14,289 nucleotides of DNA from positions 1 to 14,289 of the forward strand of contig CAMIHT010000016.1 of the NCBI GenBank assembly GCA_946222725.1, given 5' to 3'. This DNA is from Actinotignum schaalii. Its GTDB lineage: Bacteria > Actinomycetota > Actinomycetes > Actinomycetales > Actinomycetaceae. The notes below the pieces were generated by a model. It was not told where the DNA came from and made no database searches. It was given only the letters and a program-made list of their open reading frames with translations. Positions 1 through 7,787 of the stretch are shown one piece after another (within the stretch, counting starts at the first letter, position 1; every line of letters starts with the position of its first letter). The position numbers were made by a program, and so were the translations under genes.

Positions 1-2070
1 GCGCCGGCATCCCCGACTCCCTCGCCTGCTGCTTCTGCGGGTACGGGTGCCGCGCCCTCGCCGTGGCCCACCCTCCCGAACGGGGATCCCAGCCCCAGGC
101 CAACGGCAAGCTCCATCCCCATGGCCACGCTGTCGCCGGCCCCCAAACCCAGCGGCCCGGCGGCGGGCGATGAGCTGCCTACCGTCACCAACCCGGAAGA
201 AGTGATTCCGGCCGGTGGGGTGTACGGGGTTATCAACGGCCTCTCCGCCCGTTTGGAAGCGCTGAGCGCCACCACCACCCGCTGCCAGGAACATATTCTT
301 TCCGATCTGGACAGCATCCTCGGGCCGCAAAATCCCTCCCCGGAAGACTGCGCGAATCCGGCCGTTGCCACCACCTTGACCTGCACGGTTCTCAGCGCCC
401 ACCATGACTTGAATGAACTGAGCAACCAGGTCCGTGCCGAAGGTGAAGAGTTGGTCACCCAGCTGCGGGGCGGCTCTCAGCACAAGAACCTGGATACGGT
501 TGAGCAATTGGATGGTGCGCTGCGCAGCGTGAATACCCTCGCGAAAGACCTCCAGATCTACCAGCATGAGGGCCGCTTGCCGCAGCCGGAACCCACGCCC
601 GGGCTTTCTCCCAGCTTGCCGCCGCGGCCGGGAACCGAGCCTTCCGGTGCGCCTGAACCAAGCGCGGTGCCCGAACCGAGCGCGGGAACTGAACCTTCTG
701 CTTCGCCTGAACCTAGCACGGCACCTAGCGCGGGTGCTCCCCAAGTGATTCCGCCCGAAACGGTAGATTCCAGCGCGCCCATGACGCCCTATATTGACGA
801 ACTCAAGAAGCGTTTCAATGCCGCGCTCAAGCTCGTGGATACCCTGGATAAGGAATTCGCGCGGGTAAATGCGGAAGCCGGGAAGGCTTTTGAACGCAAC
901 CAGGCTCAGGATAAGCGCCTCACTGAGATCACGGAATCCATGTGTATTGACGCGGGCCTGACCCGTGAGGTTGGTGCCGAGGAGCCGATCGCCAATCCCA
1001 AGCTCGATAAAAAGGCAGTGCGGGAGGTTGTTCGCGATCTCACCGGCGCCGAATGCCCGCATACCGCGGGAATGATCGGTAATCGTGCGGGCAAATACCG
1101 CCAATCCGTGCGTTTCCTCGGGCAGGAAACCCGCGATCACATCACCTCGATTATGGAGGCAAGCCAATCGGTGAGCGGGGAGAATCAGCCGGATGCCATT
1201 GCCGGGCTCGCGCAGCTACGCGAGAGCCTCACGCAATCCCAGCAGATCCTCACGGATCTGGATGCCGAACGTGCTCGCCTCGATGACCAGCGTAAGGACC
1301 GCACCGCACAACTCGCGCAGATGGTTGACGAACTCAATAAGAACATCGCCACCACCGTTGATATTTACGCGGACCTGGCCCCGCTCGCCCGTGACGTGGT
1401 GGGTGAATTGGATGCCTTCGCCGCGGAACTGGACGGCTTCGTTGGAAAATCGAAGGCCCGTACCGATGAAACGGGTACTACCAATCGTGACCGCCTCTAC
1501 ACCGGGGTTTCCACCGCGCGGGACCGCACCGAACGTTCCTCCAGCGCGATTTTCGATAGCGTGTCCAACCAGCTAACGGTCTTCTCCGAGAACCTGCGCA
1601 ATACCGGGTCCAGTGCGGTGCGGAGCACCACCGGTCTGATTACGGACGCGAATAACACCCTGGACGCGGAAACCAACCAGCTCATGGATGAGAACAGCGC
1701 AACCGTGAGCACAACCAGCCGCAACGCGGTCACCAATTCGGATGCCGTGTCCGCGCTCATTATGCAGGACCTTGTCAACGTGCTCGCGGATATCGGGACC
1801 AATACCCCCGGTGGCGGCGGCCTGCTCGGAGCTATGAAAACCTCCGAAGGTCACCTTGGAATTGCCGACGCCAAGCTCAGCGATTCCACCGCGACCACCA
1901 CAACCATTCAATCCGGGTACCGTTCGGCACTCGGGGCGGACGCCTTCGGAGCCGCGCGCCTGCGCGCCTCCCTGGCCCGCCTCGAACAGCTGCCCACGCT
2001 CCCGGCATCCGGCAACGCGGAAATCGGAATGTACTCCTTCCACGTCATTCCTACCGAGGAGGAAAAGTGA
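1..2070 (+). CDS. Large helical/coiled-coil protein with Pro/Ala/Ser-rich linkers, 5' partial
   Basis: The reading frame is open from base 1, so the gene starts left of the window and 689 residues are visible. The first ATG (base 121) has no Shine-Dalgarno sequence, and the codons before it encode the same Pro/Ala/Ser/Thr-rich sequence, so it is probably internal. Visible layout: a low-complexity stretch (residues 1-60), a helical segment (about 69-193), a second Pro-rich linker with five EPS repeats (about 195-259), then a long Gln/Asp/Ala/Leu-rich segment predicted as helical or coiled coil (about 260-660). Five cysteines are visible. There is no membrane helix and no C-terminal sorting signal; the protein ends in a charged EEEK tail. 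I do not recognise a family. The stop codon overlaps the GTG start of the next gene, so it is co-translated with a T7SS-like operon. An extracytoplasmic structural or scaffold role is inference; any signal peptide or membrane anchor would be in the missing N-terminus. Its lack of C-terminal membrane helices argues against EsaA/YhgE. Confidence 0.85.
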   Translation, partial: APASPTPSPAASAGTGAAPSPWPTLPNGDPSPRPTASSIPMATLSPAPKPSGPAAGDELPTVTNPEEVIPAGGVYGVINGLSARLEALSATTTRCQEHILSDLDSILGPQNPSPEDCANPAVATTLTCTVLSAHHDLNELSNQVRAEGEELVTQLRGGSQHKNLDTVEQLDGALRSVNTLAKDLQIYQHEGRLPQPEPTPGLSPSLPPRPGTEPSGAPEPSAVPEPSAGTEPSASPEPSTAPSAGAPQVIPPETVDSSAPMTPYIDELKKRFNAALKLVDTLDKEFARVNAEAGKAFERNQAQDKRLTEITESMCIDAGLTREVGAEEPIANPKLDKKAVREVVRDLTGAECPHTAGMIGNRAGKYRQSVRFLGQETRDHITSIMEASQSVSGENQPDAIAGLAQLRESLTQSQQILTDLDAERARLDDQRKDRTAQLAQMVDELNKNIATTVDIYADLAPLARDVVGELDAFAAELDGFVGKSKARTDETGTTNRDRLYTGVSTARDRTERSSSAIFDSVSNQLTVFSENLRNTGSSAVRSTTGLITDANNTLDAETNQLMDENSATVSTTSRNAVTNSDAVSALIMQDLVNVLADIGTNTPGGGGLLGAMKTSEGHLGIADAKLSDSTATTTTIQSGYRSALGADAFGAARLRASLARLEQLPTLPASGNAEIGMYSFHVIPTEEEK
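631..744 (+). repeat. Pro-Glu-Pro-Ser type linker repeat within the first CDS
   Basis: This coding segment contains five EPS units in a PEPSA-like pattern (EPSG, EPSA, EPSA, EPSA, EPST). The codons vary between units, so the repeat is kept at protein level rather than as an exact DNA repeat. Such segments usually form extended linkers between folded or helical domains, often outside the membrane. Confidence 0.6.
2056..2062 (+). promoter_or_regulatory. Ribosome binding site that fixes the GTG start at 2067
   Basis: A GAGGAGG Shine-Dalgarno sequence lies inside the last codons of the upstream gene, four bases before the GTG. With the GTGA stop/start overlap, this supports translational coupling and the choice of GTG as the start. 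Confidence 0.75.
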
Positions 2071-3443
2071 GCGAATCCGCTAAGCACACCGAGGTCGAAA
2101 CTCAATCCTCCGGGGCCTACCCGGCGGGCGGCGAGCCCGCTCGCGGTAAGCGCCGCACCGCACTCGGTATTCTCGCGACTCTGCTGCTGCTCGCCCTCCT
2201 CGCGGCCCTGATCTGGTTCTTCCGGTACCAATCAGAAAAGGCGCGGACGGCCAGCGAACCCGATTTTGAGGCTTTCCCACCGGCATCCGTGGAGCTCGCC
2301 GTGGAGAATGTGCCCGAGGGGCTCAAGCTCGGCGTCGTCGTCTCCTATACGGAAGACCTCACCCAGGGCCCGGGCTGGGACCTCAGCGGTGAAGGCGTGC
2401 GAGTGGCGCAATGGCGCCTCGCGCAGGGCGGCACGCCGGTGGAAATTGTGACCGTTTCCGATCAGGGTAGTGACGACGGCGCCCGCGCCGCCATCGCCGA
2501 ATTATCCGATAGCGATGTTTCCGGGGTCATTGCCCTCACTACCGGTAGCCACACCCTGGCGCTCGCGAACGCGGCCGCCGATGCCGGGCTCCCCATCATC
2601 TTCCCCTACCAGCTCCAGCCCTCCGCCAATGTTTCCGAGGGTGCGCATTATCAGCTACCCACCGCGGGTGGCTGGATCACCGGGCTGACCAACCAGCTCG
2701 GTGACCTCCAGTGTTCCACCGTGGTTTCGGTGGGCGGGGAGCTCGCCAACGGGGTGCGGGGCGTGCGCGGGGTCGATGCCCATATCGGCCTGGCCGAACC
2801 GGCCACCGTGAGTGCCCAGGTGCTGGAAGCCACCCTGGGGCGGCCCAATCCCTGCGTGGTTATTGACGCTCCGGCGTCCACGATCGCCCAGCAGATCACC
2901 GGCTTGCGCGGGGCGCGATACGACGGCCCGATCCTCGTGGGACCGGAAGCTTTCAACGGTGTCCTCAGCACGGGCCTCACCGATGCGCGCACCCCGATTG
3001 CCGGTATCTACAGCTACGGATTCCCCACCCCGGGCGGGGTATCCCTCACCTCACCGGATGCCAGCGGGTTGCCGGCAGGTGGTTTCCTCCAGGCCGTGGA
3101 AGTGATGCGCACCAACGGCACGCTTCCCTCCCTGCGCGATGACACCGAGTTCAGCGAACGCTGGCAGTACGCGGACGGCCTGAGCCACGATGCGGTTCTC
3201 AGCTTCGTGGCCGCCGCCGCGGTAGCCGACTCCACCGAACCGGCCAAAATCATGCAGGCCCTCACCACCCCCGAAGCCCGCGAAGCTGCGGTATCGGGAA
3301 CCGAACGGGTGGCGCGCTGCGGCACGGGAAGCGCGGGTAGCACGGGTGGCGGCGCAGGTAGCGAGGGCGACGGTCCGTGCCCGGTGCAAGCAGCCATCGT
3401 GGACGGGCGCATCGAATGGATTTCTTCCGAGGGCGTCCGCTAA
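2067..3443 (+). CDS. Single-pass membrane protein with type 1 periplasmic-binding-protein-like domain
   Basis: The 458-residue protein has a short charged cytoplasmic N-terminus (1-30) ending in basic residues, one membrane helix (about 31-52) and a large C-terminal outer domain. From about residue 85 the alternating beta/alpha pattern (LKLGVVVSY, then GVIALTTGSHT, AGLPIIFPYQ, CSTVVSVGGE, GPILVGPEAF) resembles the type 1 periplasmic-binding fold of LivJ-type receptors. Four cysteines could form two disulfides; the last pair (C418 and C438) brackets a Gly/Ser-rich loop. It is anchored by a transmembrane helix rather than a lipobox, and no ABC permease or ATPase gene is nearby, so nutrient uptake is unlikely. 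The start is a GTG with a strong Shine-Dalgarno sequence. Being between a coiled-coil protein gene and an EssC-type ATPase gene, it is probably a sensor or structural subunit of the T7SS-like complex (inference). The fold assignment comes from pattern reading and needs a profile search. Confidence 0.8.
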   Translation: MSESAKHTEVETQSSGAYPAGGEPARGKRRTALGILATLLLLALLAALIWFFRYQSEKARTASEPDFEAFPPASVELAVENVPEGLKLGVVVSYTEDLTQGPGWDLSGEGVRVAQWRLAQGGTPVEIVTVSDQGSDDGARAAIAELSDSDVSGVIALTTGSHTLALANAAADAGLPIIFPYQLQPSANVSEGAHYQLPTAGGWITGLTNQLGDLQCSTVVSVGGELANGVRGVRGVDAHIGLAEPATVSAQVLEATLGRPNPCVVIDAPASTIAQQITGLRGARYDGPILVGPEAFNGVLSTGLTDARTPIAGIYSYGFPTPGGVSLTSPDASGLPAGGFLQAVEVMRTNGTLPSLRDDTEFSERWQYADGLSHDAVLSFVAAAAVADSTEPAKIMQALTTPEAREAAVSGTERVARCGTGSAGSTGGGAGSEGDGPCPVQAAIVDGRIEWISSEGVR

Positions 3444-3468
3444 GGAACACCCCGAAGAAAAGCGGAGC

Positions 3469-3498
3469 GGGCCGCCCGCATCACCCCAGGTGCGGCCC
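3469..3498 (+). other. Intercistronic hairpin between the binding-protein-like gene and the EssC-like gene
   Basis: GGGCCG (3469-3474) pairs with CGGCCC (3493-3498), and an inner CACC/GGTG stem closes on a three-base loop (CCA). Seven unpaired bases sit on the left side. No T-run follows, so a simple intrinsic terminator is unlikely. It may be an attenuator or RNA-processing site that sets the ratio of the genes on either side. No convincing promoter is seen in this 84-base gap. Confidence 0.35.
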
Positions 3499-3527
3499 CT
3501 GAAGGTAAAGGCACAGCGGAAAACGAT

Positions 3528-6500
3528 ATGCGTATTGTCATTAGGAGCGATCACTCGGATCGGTTGTTTTCTCTGACAAACGTGACAGAAGAAACGCGCG
3601 TCGGGGATATCCTCGACGGCGCCCACCTCGACCGGCGCGAATGGGCCACCGTGTGGGTGGACGGCGTGGCGGTCACCCCCTCAACCACCCTGGCCCGCGC
3701 CGGGGTGCACGAGGGAAGCGTCATTTCCGCCGTCGAACCGGAGCGTCCCACCGAGGAATGGGGCTTCATCATCACGGCGGGACCGGATACCGGGCGCTAT
3801 ATCTCCCTTCCCGCGGGGCGTACCCTGCGCATCGGCCGCAGCCCGCAAGCCGATATCCACCTGGATTCCCCCACGGTTTCGTGGTCGCACTGCCTGGTGG
3901 AAGTGCGCGAGGACGGCCTGTGGGTCAGTGACGATAACTCCTCGAACGGCACCATTCTGGACGGCGCGGCCCTGAAAGGGGAGGAAGGCGCCACCGAAGT
4001 GCATCCCGGGGACGTGATCGGCATCGGGGCCTTCTACCTCGAAGCGGTCCAGCGTGATGAGGATACTTCGCAACAGAACGACGACGCCGCTCACGGCGTG
4101 CTCACCGCCGTGTCCACGGTCGCTTTTAACCGGCCCCCACGCCGAGCTCTGCCCGCCCACCCCAAACAACTCGAAGCACCGGAAAAGAAAATGCCGGAAA
4201 AACCCGGCCGGCTCTCCTGGGCCGCGATTCTGGCTCCGATTTTCATGGCCGTGGTGCTCGTGGCGGTGCTCGGTTCTTTCCGCTTCGCCCTCATCGCGCT
4301 TTTCTCCCCGGTGATCGCTATCGGTTCTTTCATTGAACAGAAGCGCCGCTCCAAGAAAAGTAAAATCGAAGAAGAAGAAAAGTTCGTGGCCGCGCTCCAG
4401 GATTTCACCGTGGATATCGGTAAAGCCGCCCTGGTGGAACGCTCCCGGATGCGGGCCCAAACTCCCTACCAGCACGAGCTGGCTGAACAAGCCCGGTGCG
4501 GCGGGCCGCGCCTATGGCAGGTGCGCTCCGACCACTTCGATTTCGGCAGCGCCCAGATTGGTACCGGGCCGATTCCCTTCGAGGTTCCCCTCGACAATGC
4601 CAGCACCAAACCTGAGCCGCGGGTACGCGAGATCCTCGACCTGGCCCGCATCCCCGCCGCCCCGGTTCGGGTGGATTTCACCAAGGGCCCGGTAGGTATC
4701 TGGGGTGAGCGTGACGAGGCTGTGGCCTTGGCGCGTTCCCTGGTGACCCAGCTGGCCACCCTCTCCGGGCCGGCCGATATGACGATCGCGGTTGCTACGG
4801 ACCGGGCTCGCTCCGAACACTGGCGCTGGTGCGCCTGGCTGCCCCATACTCGCGTGGGCGGCGCTAACCCGAATAATCGCTATCTTGCTTTCGAACGCAC
4901 CCCTGCACAAAGCATGTTGCGCGGCCTACGCGATGGCCTCAACGGCTTGCCTTCCGCATCCCTTTTCCTCGTTATTGATGATGTGGCACTCCTGGAAGGC
5001 CGGGATTGCCCGGCCCGTGACCTCCTCGCCTACCGCGGGGAAGATGTGCCCGTGTCCCAGAAAACCAAAGGAGTCAGCGGTATCGTGCTGGCCACCCGCC
5101 CGGAACAACTCCCCGCTTCCTGCCACAGCGTTATCGAAGCGAAACCCGGGGCGGAGCTGACTTTGAGTATCCCCTCCGAGGATGTCACCATCGAACATAT
5201 TGCCGGGGCGGTATCCACCGAGCCGCGCCTGGAAGAATGGGCGCGTTCCCTCTCCCTCTTCGACGATCCGGAAGTGCGCGATGCCGGCGCGGCCCTTCCT
5301 CCCCTTGTTCATCTTCTCGGACTGCTCGGGCTTTCCCGCGATATGACCAGCGCGGATATCACCCAGCTGTGGCAGAACAACAGGGGATTCCGCTTCCCGC
5401 TGGGTGTATCCGAAGATGGGACATACTGGCTGGATATGGTTCGGGATGGCCCGCACGGCCTTGTAGGTGGTACCACCGGTTCGGGTAAATCAGAGATGCT
5501 GCGCACCATGGTGGCCGGGCTTGCCGCCCGGGTAGATCCTCAGCACCTCACGTTCATCCTCGTTGATTTCAAGGGCGGGGCGGCCTTCGCCACCCTCGAC
5601 CAGCTTCCGCATACCATCGGAACTCTCTCGAACCTGGAGCCGTCCCTGGCCTACCGCGCCTTGCGTGCCCTAGAAGCTGAGATGCTCTACCGCCAGCAGT
5701 GCTTCGCGGCCGCCGGGGAAGGGGTGGACAACCTCGATAACTACTTGGCGACGAACCCCAGTGAACCCATGCCGCGCATTCTCGTCGTCGTCGACGAATT
5801 CGCTCAGCTCGCGAAAGAGTACCCGGACGTGCTCTCCTCCCTGGTCTCTATCGGGGCGGTGGGGCGTACCCTCGGTGTGCATATGGTGCTCGCTACCCAG
5901 CGCCCGGCCGGCGTTGTCAATGATGACATCCTCGCGAATACCAATATGCGGGTGGCCTTGCGGGTGCAATCGCGCGATGATTCCTCGAATGTTATCGGGG
6001 TGCCGCACGCCTCCAGTATCGGCCGCGAACAGCGCGGGCGTGCCTATATCAAACTCGGGGAAGAAGATATTCACCCCATCCAAACCGCGCTCGTGACGGG
6101 CATAAGCGATGCAGCCCAATCCACCGATCTTCACGTGGACGAAATTGAGTTGGGCGGGCCGTTACCCGATCACACCGTGGCCCGCGCCGGGAATGAAGAA
6201 TCCGACGTCGATCTTCTTATCCGCGCCATCCAAGAAGCCCACCGCGCCGCGGGCTTCGGTACCCCGCGCCCCGTCTGGCCCGAACCGCTAGGTGAACGGG
6301 TGGATCTGCTCCTCGATACCGATACCCCGCGCGAAGGCGTGGCCAATATTCGCGTGAGCGCGGGCGGGGATACCGTTGCCGTGGCCCTCGCTGATGATCC
6401 CAGCCACCAGCGCCAAATTCCGGCCGGCTGGCGGCCCGCGGAAGGTAATCTCATGCTCGCCGGCATCCCCGGTTCGGGAACAACGACGACGCTGCAATCC

Positions 6501-7787
6501 CTCGCCCTCGTGATCGCCGCAACATCCGACCCGGCCACCACGGATTTCCTGTACCTCGACCTGGGCGGGCGCGGCCTGGAACCCCTCCACGACCTGCCCC
6601 ATTCCATTGGTTACGCCGGGCCGGGCAAGGCCAATCGTGAACTCCAGCAGCGCCTGCTACGCTACCTGCGCAGCGAATACGATAAGCGCACCACGGACCC
6701 GGGCGAATATTCCGATATCTACGTTTTTATCGATTCTTTCGCCACCCTGCGTGAAGAATACGATGATGCGGAAGGCATGGAACTTCTCGAGGGGCTCTAC
6801 CAGGTATGGGGCAAGGGGCCGGGCGTGGGCATCCATATGGTGGGTGCCACCTCGCGCCTCAAGGCAATTCCCGCGGCGGTGGATGAAGTCACCACCCAGA
6901 AATGGCTCTATCGCCTGACCGACTCGTATGACTACTCCCTGGTGGGAGTCTCACGCGATAATATTCCCGCACAGGTTCCGGGTCGCTACGTGGATGCGGT
7001 CACGAAACTCCACGGACATGTGGCCACGATTCCCGGCCCGCTAGAGCAGGCGATTGCCACGGTGGCGGCGCGCTGGCAGCCGGTGGAGAAAACCACTGTG
7101 GTGGCACGCCTGAGCGATGACCTGCGGGTATCCGATCTGAGCACCACCGCGCAGCTAACGGGGGAGCCCTGGATTATCCCAGTCGGAGTGGAAGAAGCCA
7201 CCCTGCACGACTACTGCTTGGAAGCCTACGCCGGGGAACATATGCTCATTTCCGGCCCGGCGCGCAGCGGGAAAAGCTCGGTACTCCTGGGTATCGCCAC
7301 AAAGATGGCCGGCGATGCCCGGGCCGCCGGCAGCCCCTTGCGCATTATCGGCCTGGCTTCGCGCCGCTCCCCGCTGCACGGTAGCGATGTCCTCGATAAT
7401 GTTTATGATCACGAGGATGTTCCCTCCGCGGTGGCGGAAGCCGGTCTGGGCACCACGCCCACTATTCTTGTGATCGACGACGCGCACCAGATCACAGAAG
7501 GGGAAGATGCCCTCAAGGATCTCCTCGCCACCACCAACCAGCAGCTCCTCATTATCGCGGCCGGCCGCAATGATGACCTGCGTTCCGCCTACGGCAAATG
7601 GACGGCTACCTTGCGTAAATCGCGATTGGGTATTCTGCTCCATCCGAACCGCGATTACGATGGCGACCTTCTGGGCGTGCGCCTCCCGCGGCGCTCCCCG
7701 GTCAAAATGACCGCCGGGCGCGGCTACGCCTGCGAAGGCGGCACCGCCACCCTCATCCAAGCCGTGACCGTGCGGGATGACGCATGA
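3528..7787 (+). CDS. essC: EssC/EccC-type T7SS ATPase (FtsK/SpoIIIE family) with ubiquitin-like and FHA domains
   Basis: The 1419-residue membrane ATPase is expected to drive export of WXG100-type substrates in type VII secretion. Residues 1-70 look like a ubiquitin-like (YukD-type) fold. An FHA domain follows (about 75-165) with the phosphothreonine-binding signature R101-I-G-R-S, S118-x-x-H121 and N137-S-S-N-G-T142. Two membrane helices lie at about 230-250 and 253-270, then the usual EssC linker domain (including a WCAWLPH stretch). ATPase 1 has Walker A GTTGSGKS (648-655) and Walker B VVDE (D756, E757), plus DFKGG and ATQRP motifs. ATPase 2 has a degenerate Walker A, GIPGSGTT (979-986, T985 in place of Lys), and D1069-S. 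ATPase 3 has an intact Walker A, GPARSGKS (1243-1250), and VIDD (D1317, D1318). The ATG is the only reasonable start, because an in-frame stop lies 18 bases upstream; its Shine-Dalgarno sequence is weak. The architecture and two membrane helices fit EssC better than a DNA-pumping FtsK. The symbol is at family level; the orthologous name may be eccC. Confidence 0.92.
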   Translation: MRIVIRSDHSDRLFSLTNVTEETRVGDILDGAHLDRREWATVWVDGVAVTPSTTLARAGVHEGSVISAVEPERPTEEWGFIITAGPDTGRYISLPAGRTLRIGRSPQADIHLDSPTVSWSHCLVEVREDGLWVSDDNSSNGTILDGAALKGEEGATEVHPGDVIGIGAFYLEAVQRDEDTSQQNDDAAHGVLTAVSTVAFNRPPRRALPAHPKQLEAPEKKMPEKPGRLSWAAILAPIFMAVVLVAVLGSFRFALIALFSPVIAIGSFIEQKRRSKKSKIEEEEKFVAALQDFTVDIGKAALVERSRMRAQTPYQHELAEQARCGGPRLWQVRSDHFDFGSAQIGTGPIPFEVPLDNASTKPEPRVREILDLARIPAAPVRVDFTKGPVGIWGERDEAVALARSLVTQLATLSGPADMTIAVATDRARSEHWRWCAWLPHTRVGGANPNNRYLAFERTPAQSMLRGLRDGLNGLPSASLFLVIDDVALLEGRDCPARDLLAYRGEDVPVSQKTKGVSGIVLATRPEQLPASCHSVIEAKPGAELTLSIPSEDVTIEHIAGAVSTEPRLEEWARSLSLFDDPEVRDAGAALPPLVHLLGLLGLSRDMTSADITQLWQNNRGFRFPLGVSEDGTYWLDMVRDGPHGLVGGTTGSGKSEMLRTMVAGLAARVDPQHLTFILVDFKGGAAFATLDQLPHTIGTLSNLEPSLAYRALRALEAEMLYRQQCFAAAGEGVDNLDNYLATNPSEPMPRILVVVDEFAQLAKEYPDVLSSLVSIGAVGRTLGVHMVLATQRPAGVVNDDILANTNMRVALRVQSRDDSSNVIGVPHASSIGREQRGRAYIKLGEEDIHPIQTALVTGISDAAQSTDLHVDEIELGGPLPDHTVARAGNEESDVDLLIRAIQEAHRAAGFGTPRPVWPEPLGERVDLLLDTDTPREGVANIRVSAGGDTVAVALADDPSHQRQIPAGWRPAEGNLMLAGIPGSGTTTTLQSLALVIAATSDPATTDFLYLDLGGRGLEPLHDLPHSIGYAGPGKANRELQQRLLRYLRSEYDKRTTDPGEYSDIYVFIDSFATLREEYDDAEGMELLEGLYQVWGKGPGVGIHMVGATSRLKAIPAAVDEVTTQKWLYRLTDSYDYSLVGVSRDNIPAQVPGRYVDAVTKLHGHVATIPGPLEQAIATVAARWQPVEKTTVVARLSDDLRVSDLSTTAQLTGEPWIIPVGVEEATLHDYCLEAYAGEHMLISGPARSGKSSVLLGIATKMAGDARAAGSPLRIIGLASRRSPLHGSDVLDNVYDHEDVPSAVAEAGLGTTPTILVIDDAHQITEGEDALKDLLATTNQQLLIIAAGRNDDLRSAYGKWTATLRKSRLGILLHPNRDYDGDLLGVRLPRRSPVKMTAGRGYACEGGTATLIQAVTVRDDA

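Noticed and set aside
121..2070. ATG at 121 as the true start of the first gene
   Set aside because: No Shine-Dalgarno sequence precedes it and the in-frame sequence from base 1 is open and of the same Pro/Ala/Ser-rich composition, so the gene is treated as running in from the left.
2067..3443. Branched-chain amino acid ABC transporter binding protein
   Set aside because: It has a transmembrane anchor instead of a lipobox, and no permease or transport ATPase gene lies nearby.
3681..4490. Long minus-strand open frame (269 codons) opposite the EssC-like gene
   Set aside because: It is His/Gly/Arg-rich with no recognisable motif, and is typical of antisense frames opposite high-GC genes.
3528..7787. 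FtsK/SpoIIIE DNA translocase for cell division or conjugation
   Set aside because: The ubiquitin-like plus FHA N-terminus, two membrane helices, EssC-type linker and three ATPase modules fit type VII secretion; no DNA-binding gamma domain is visible.
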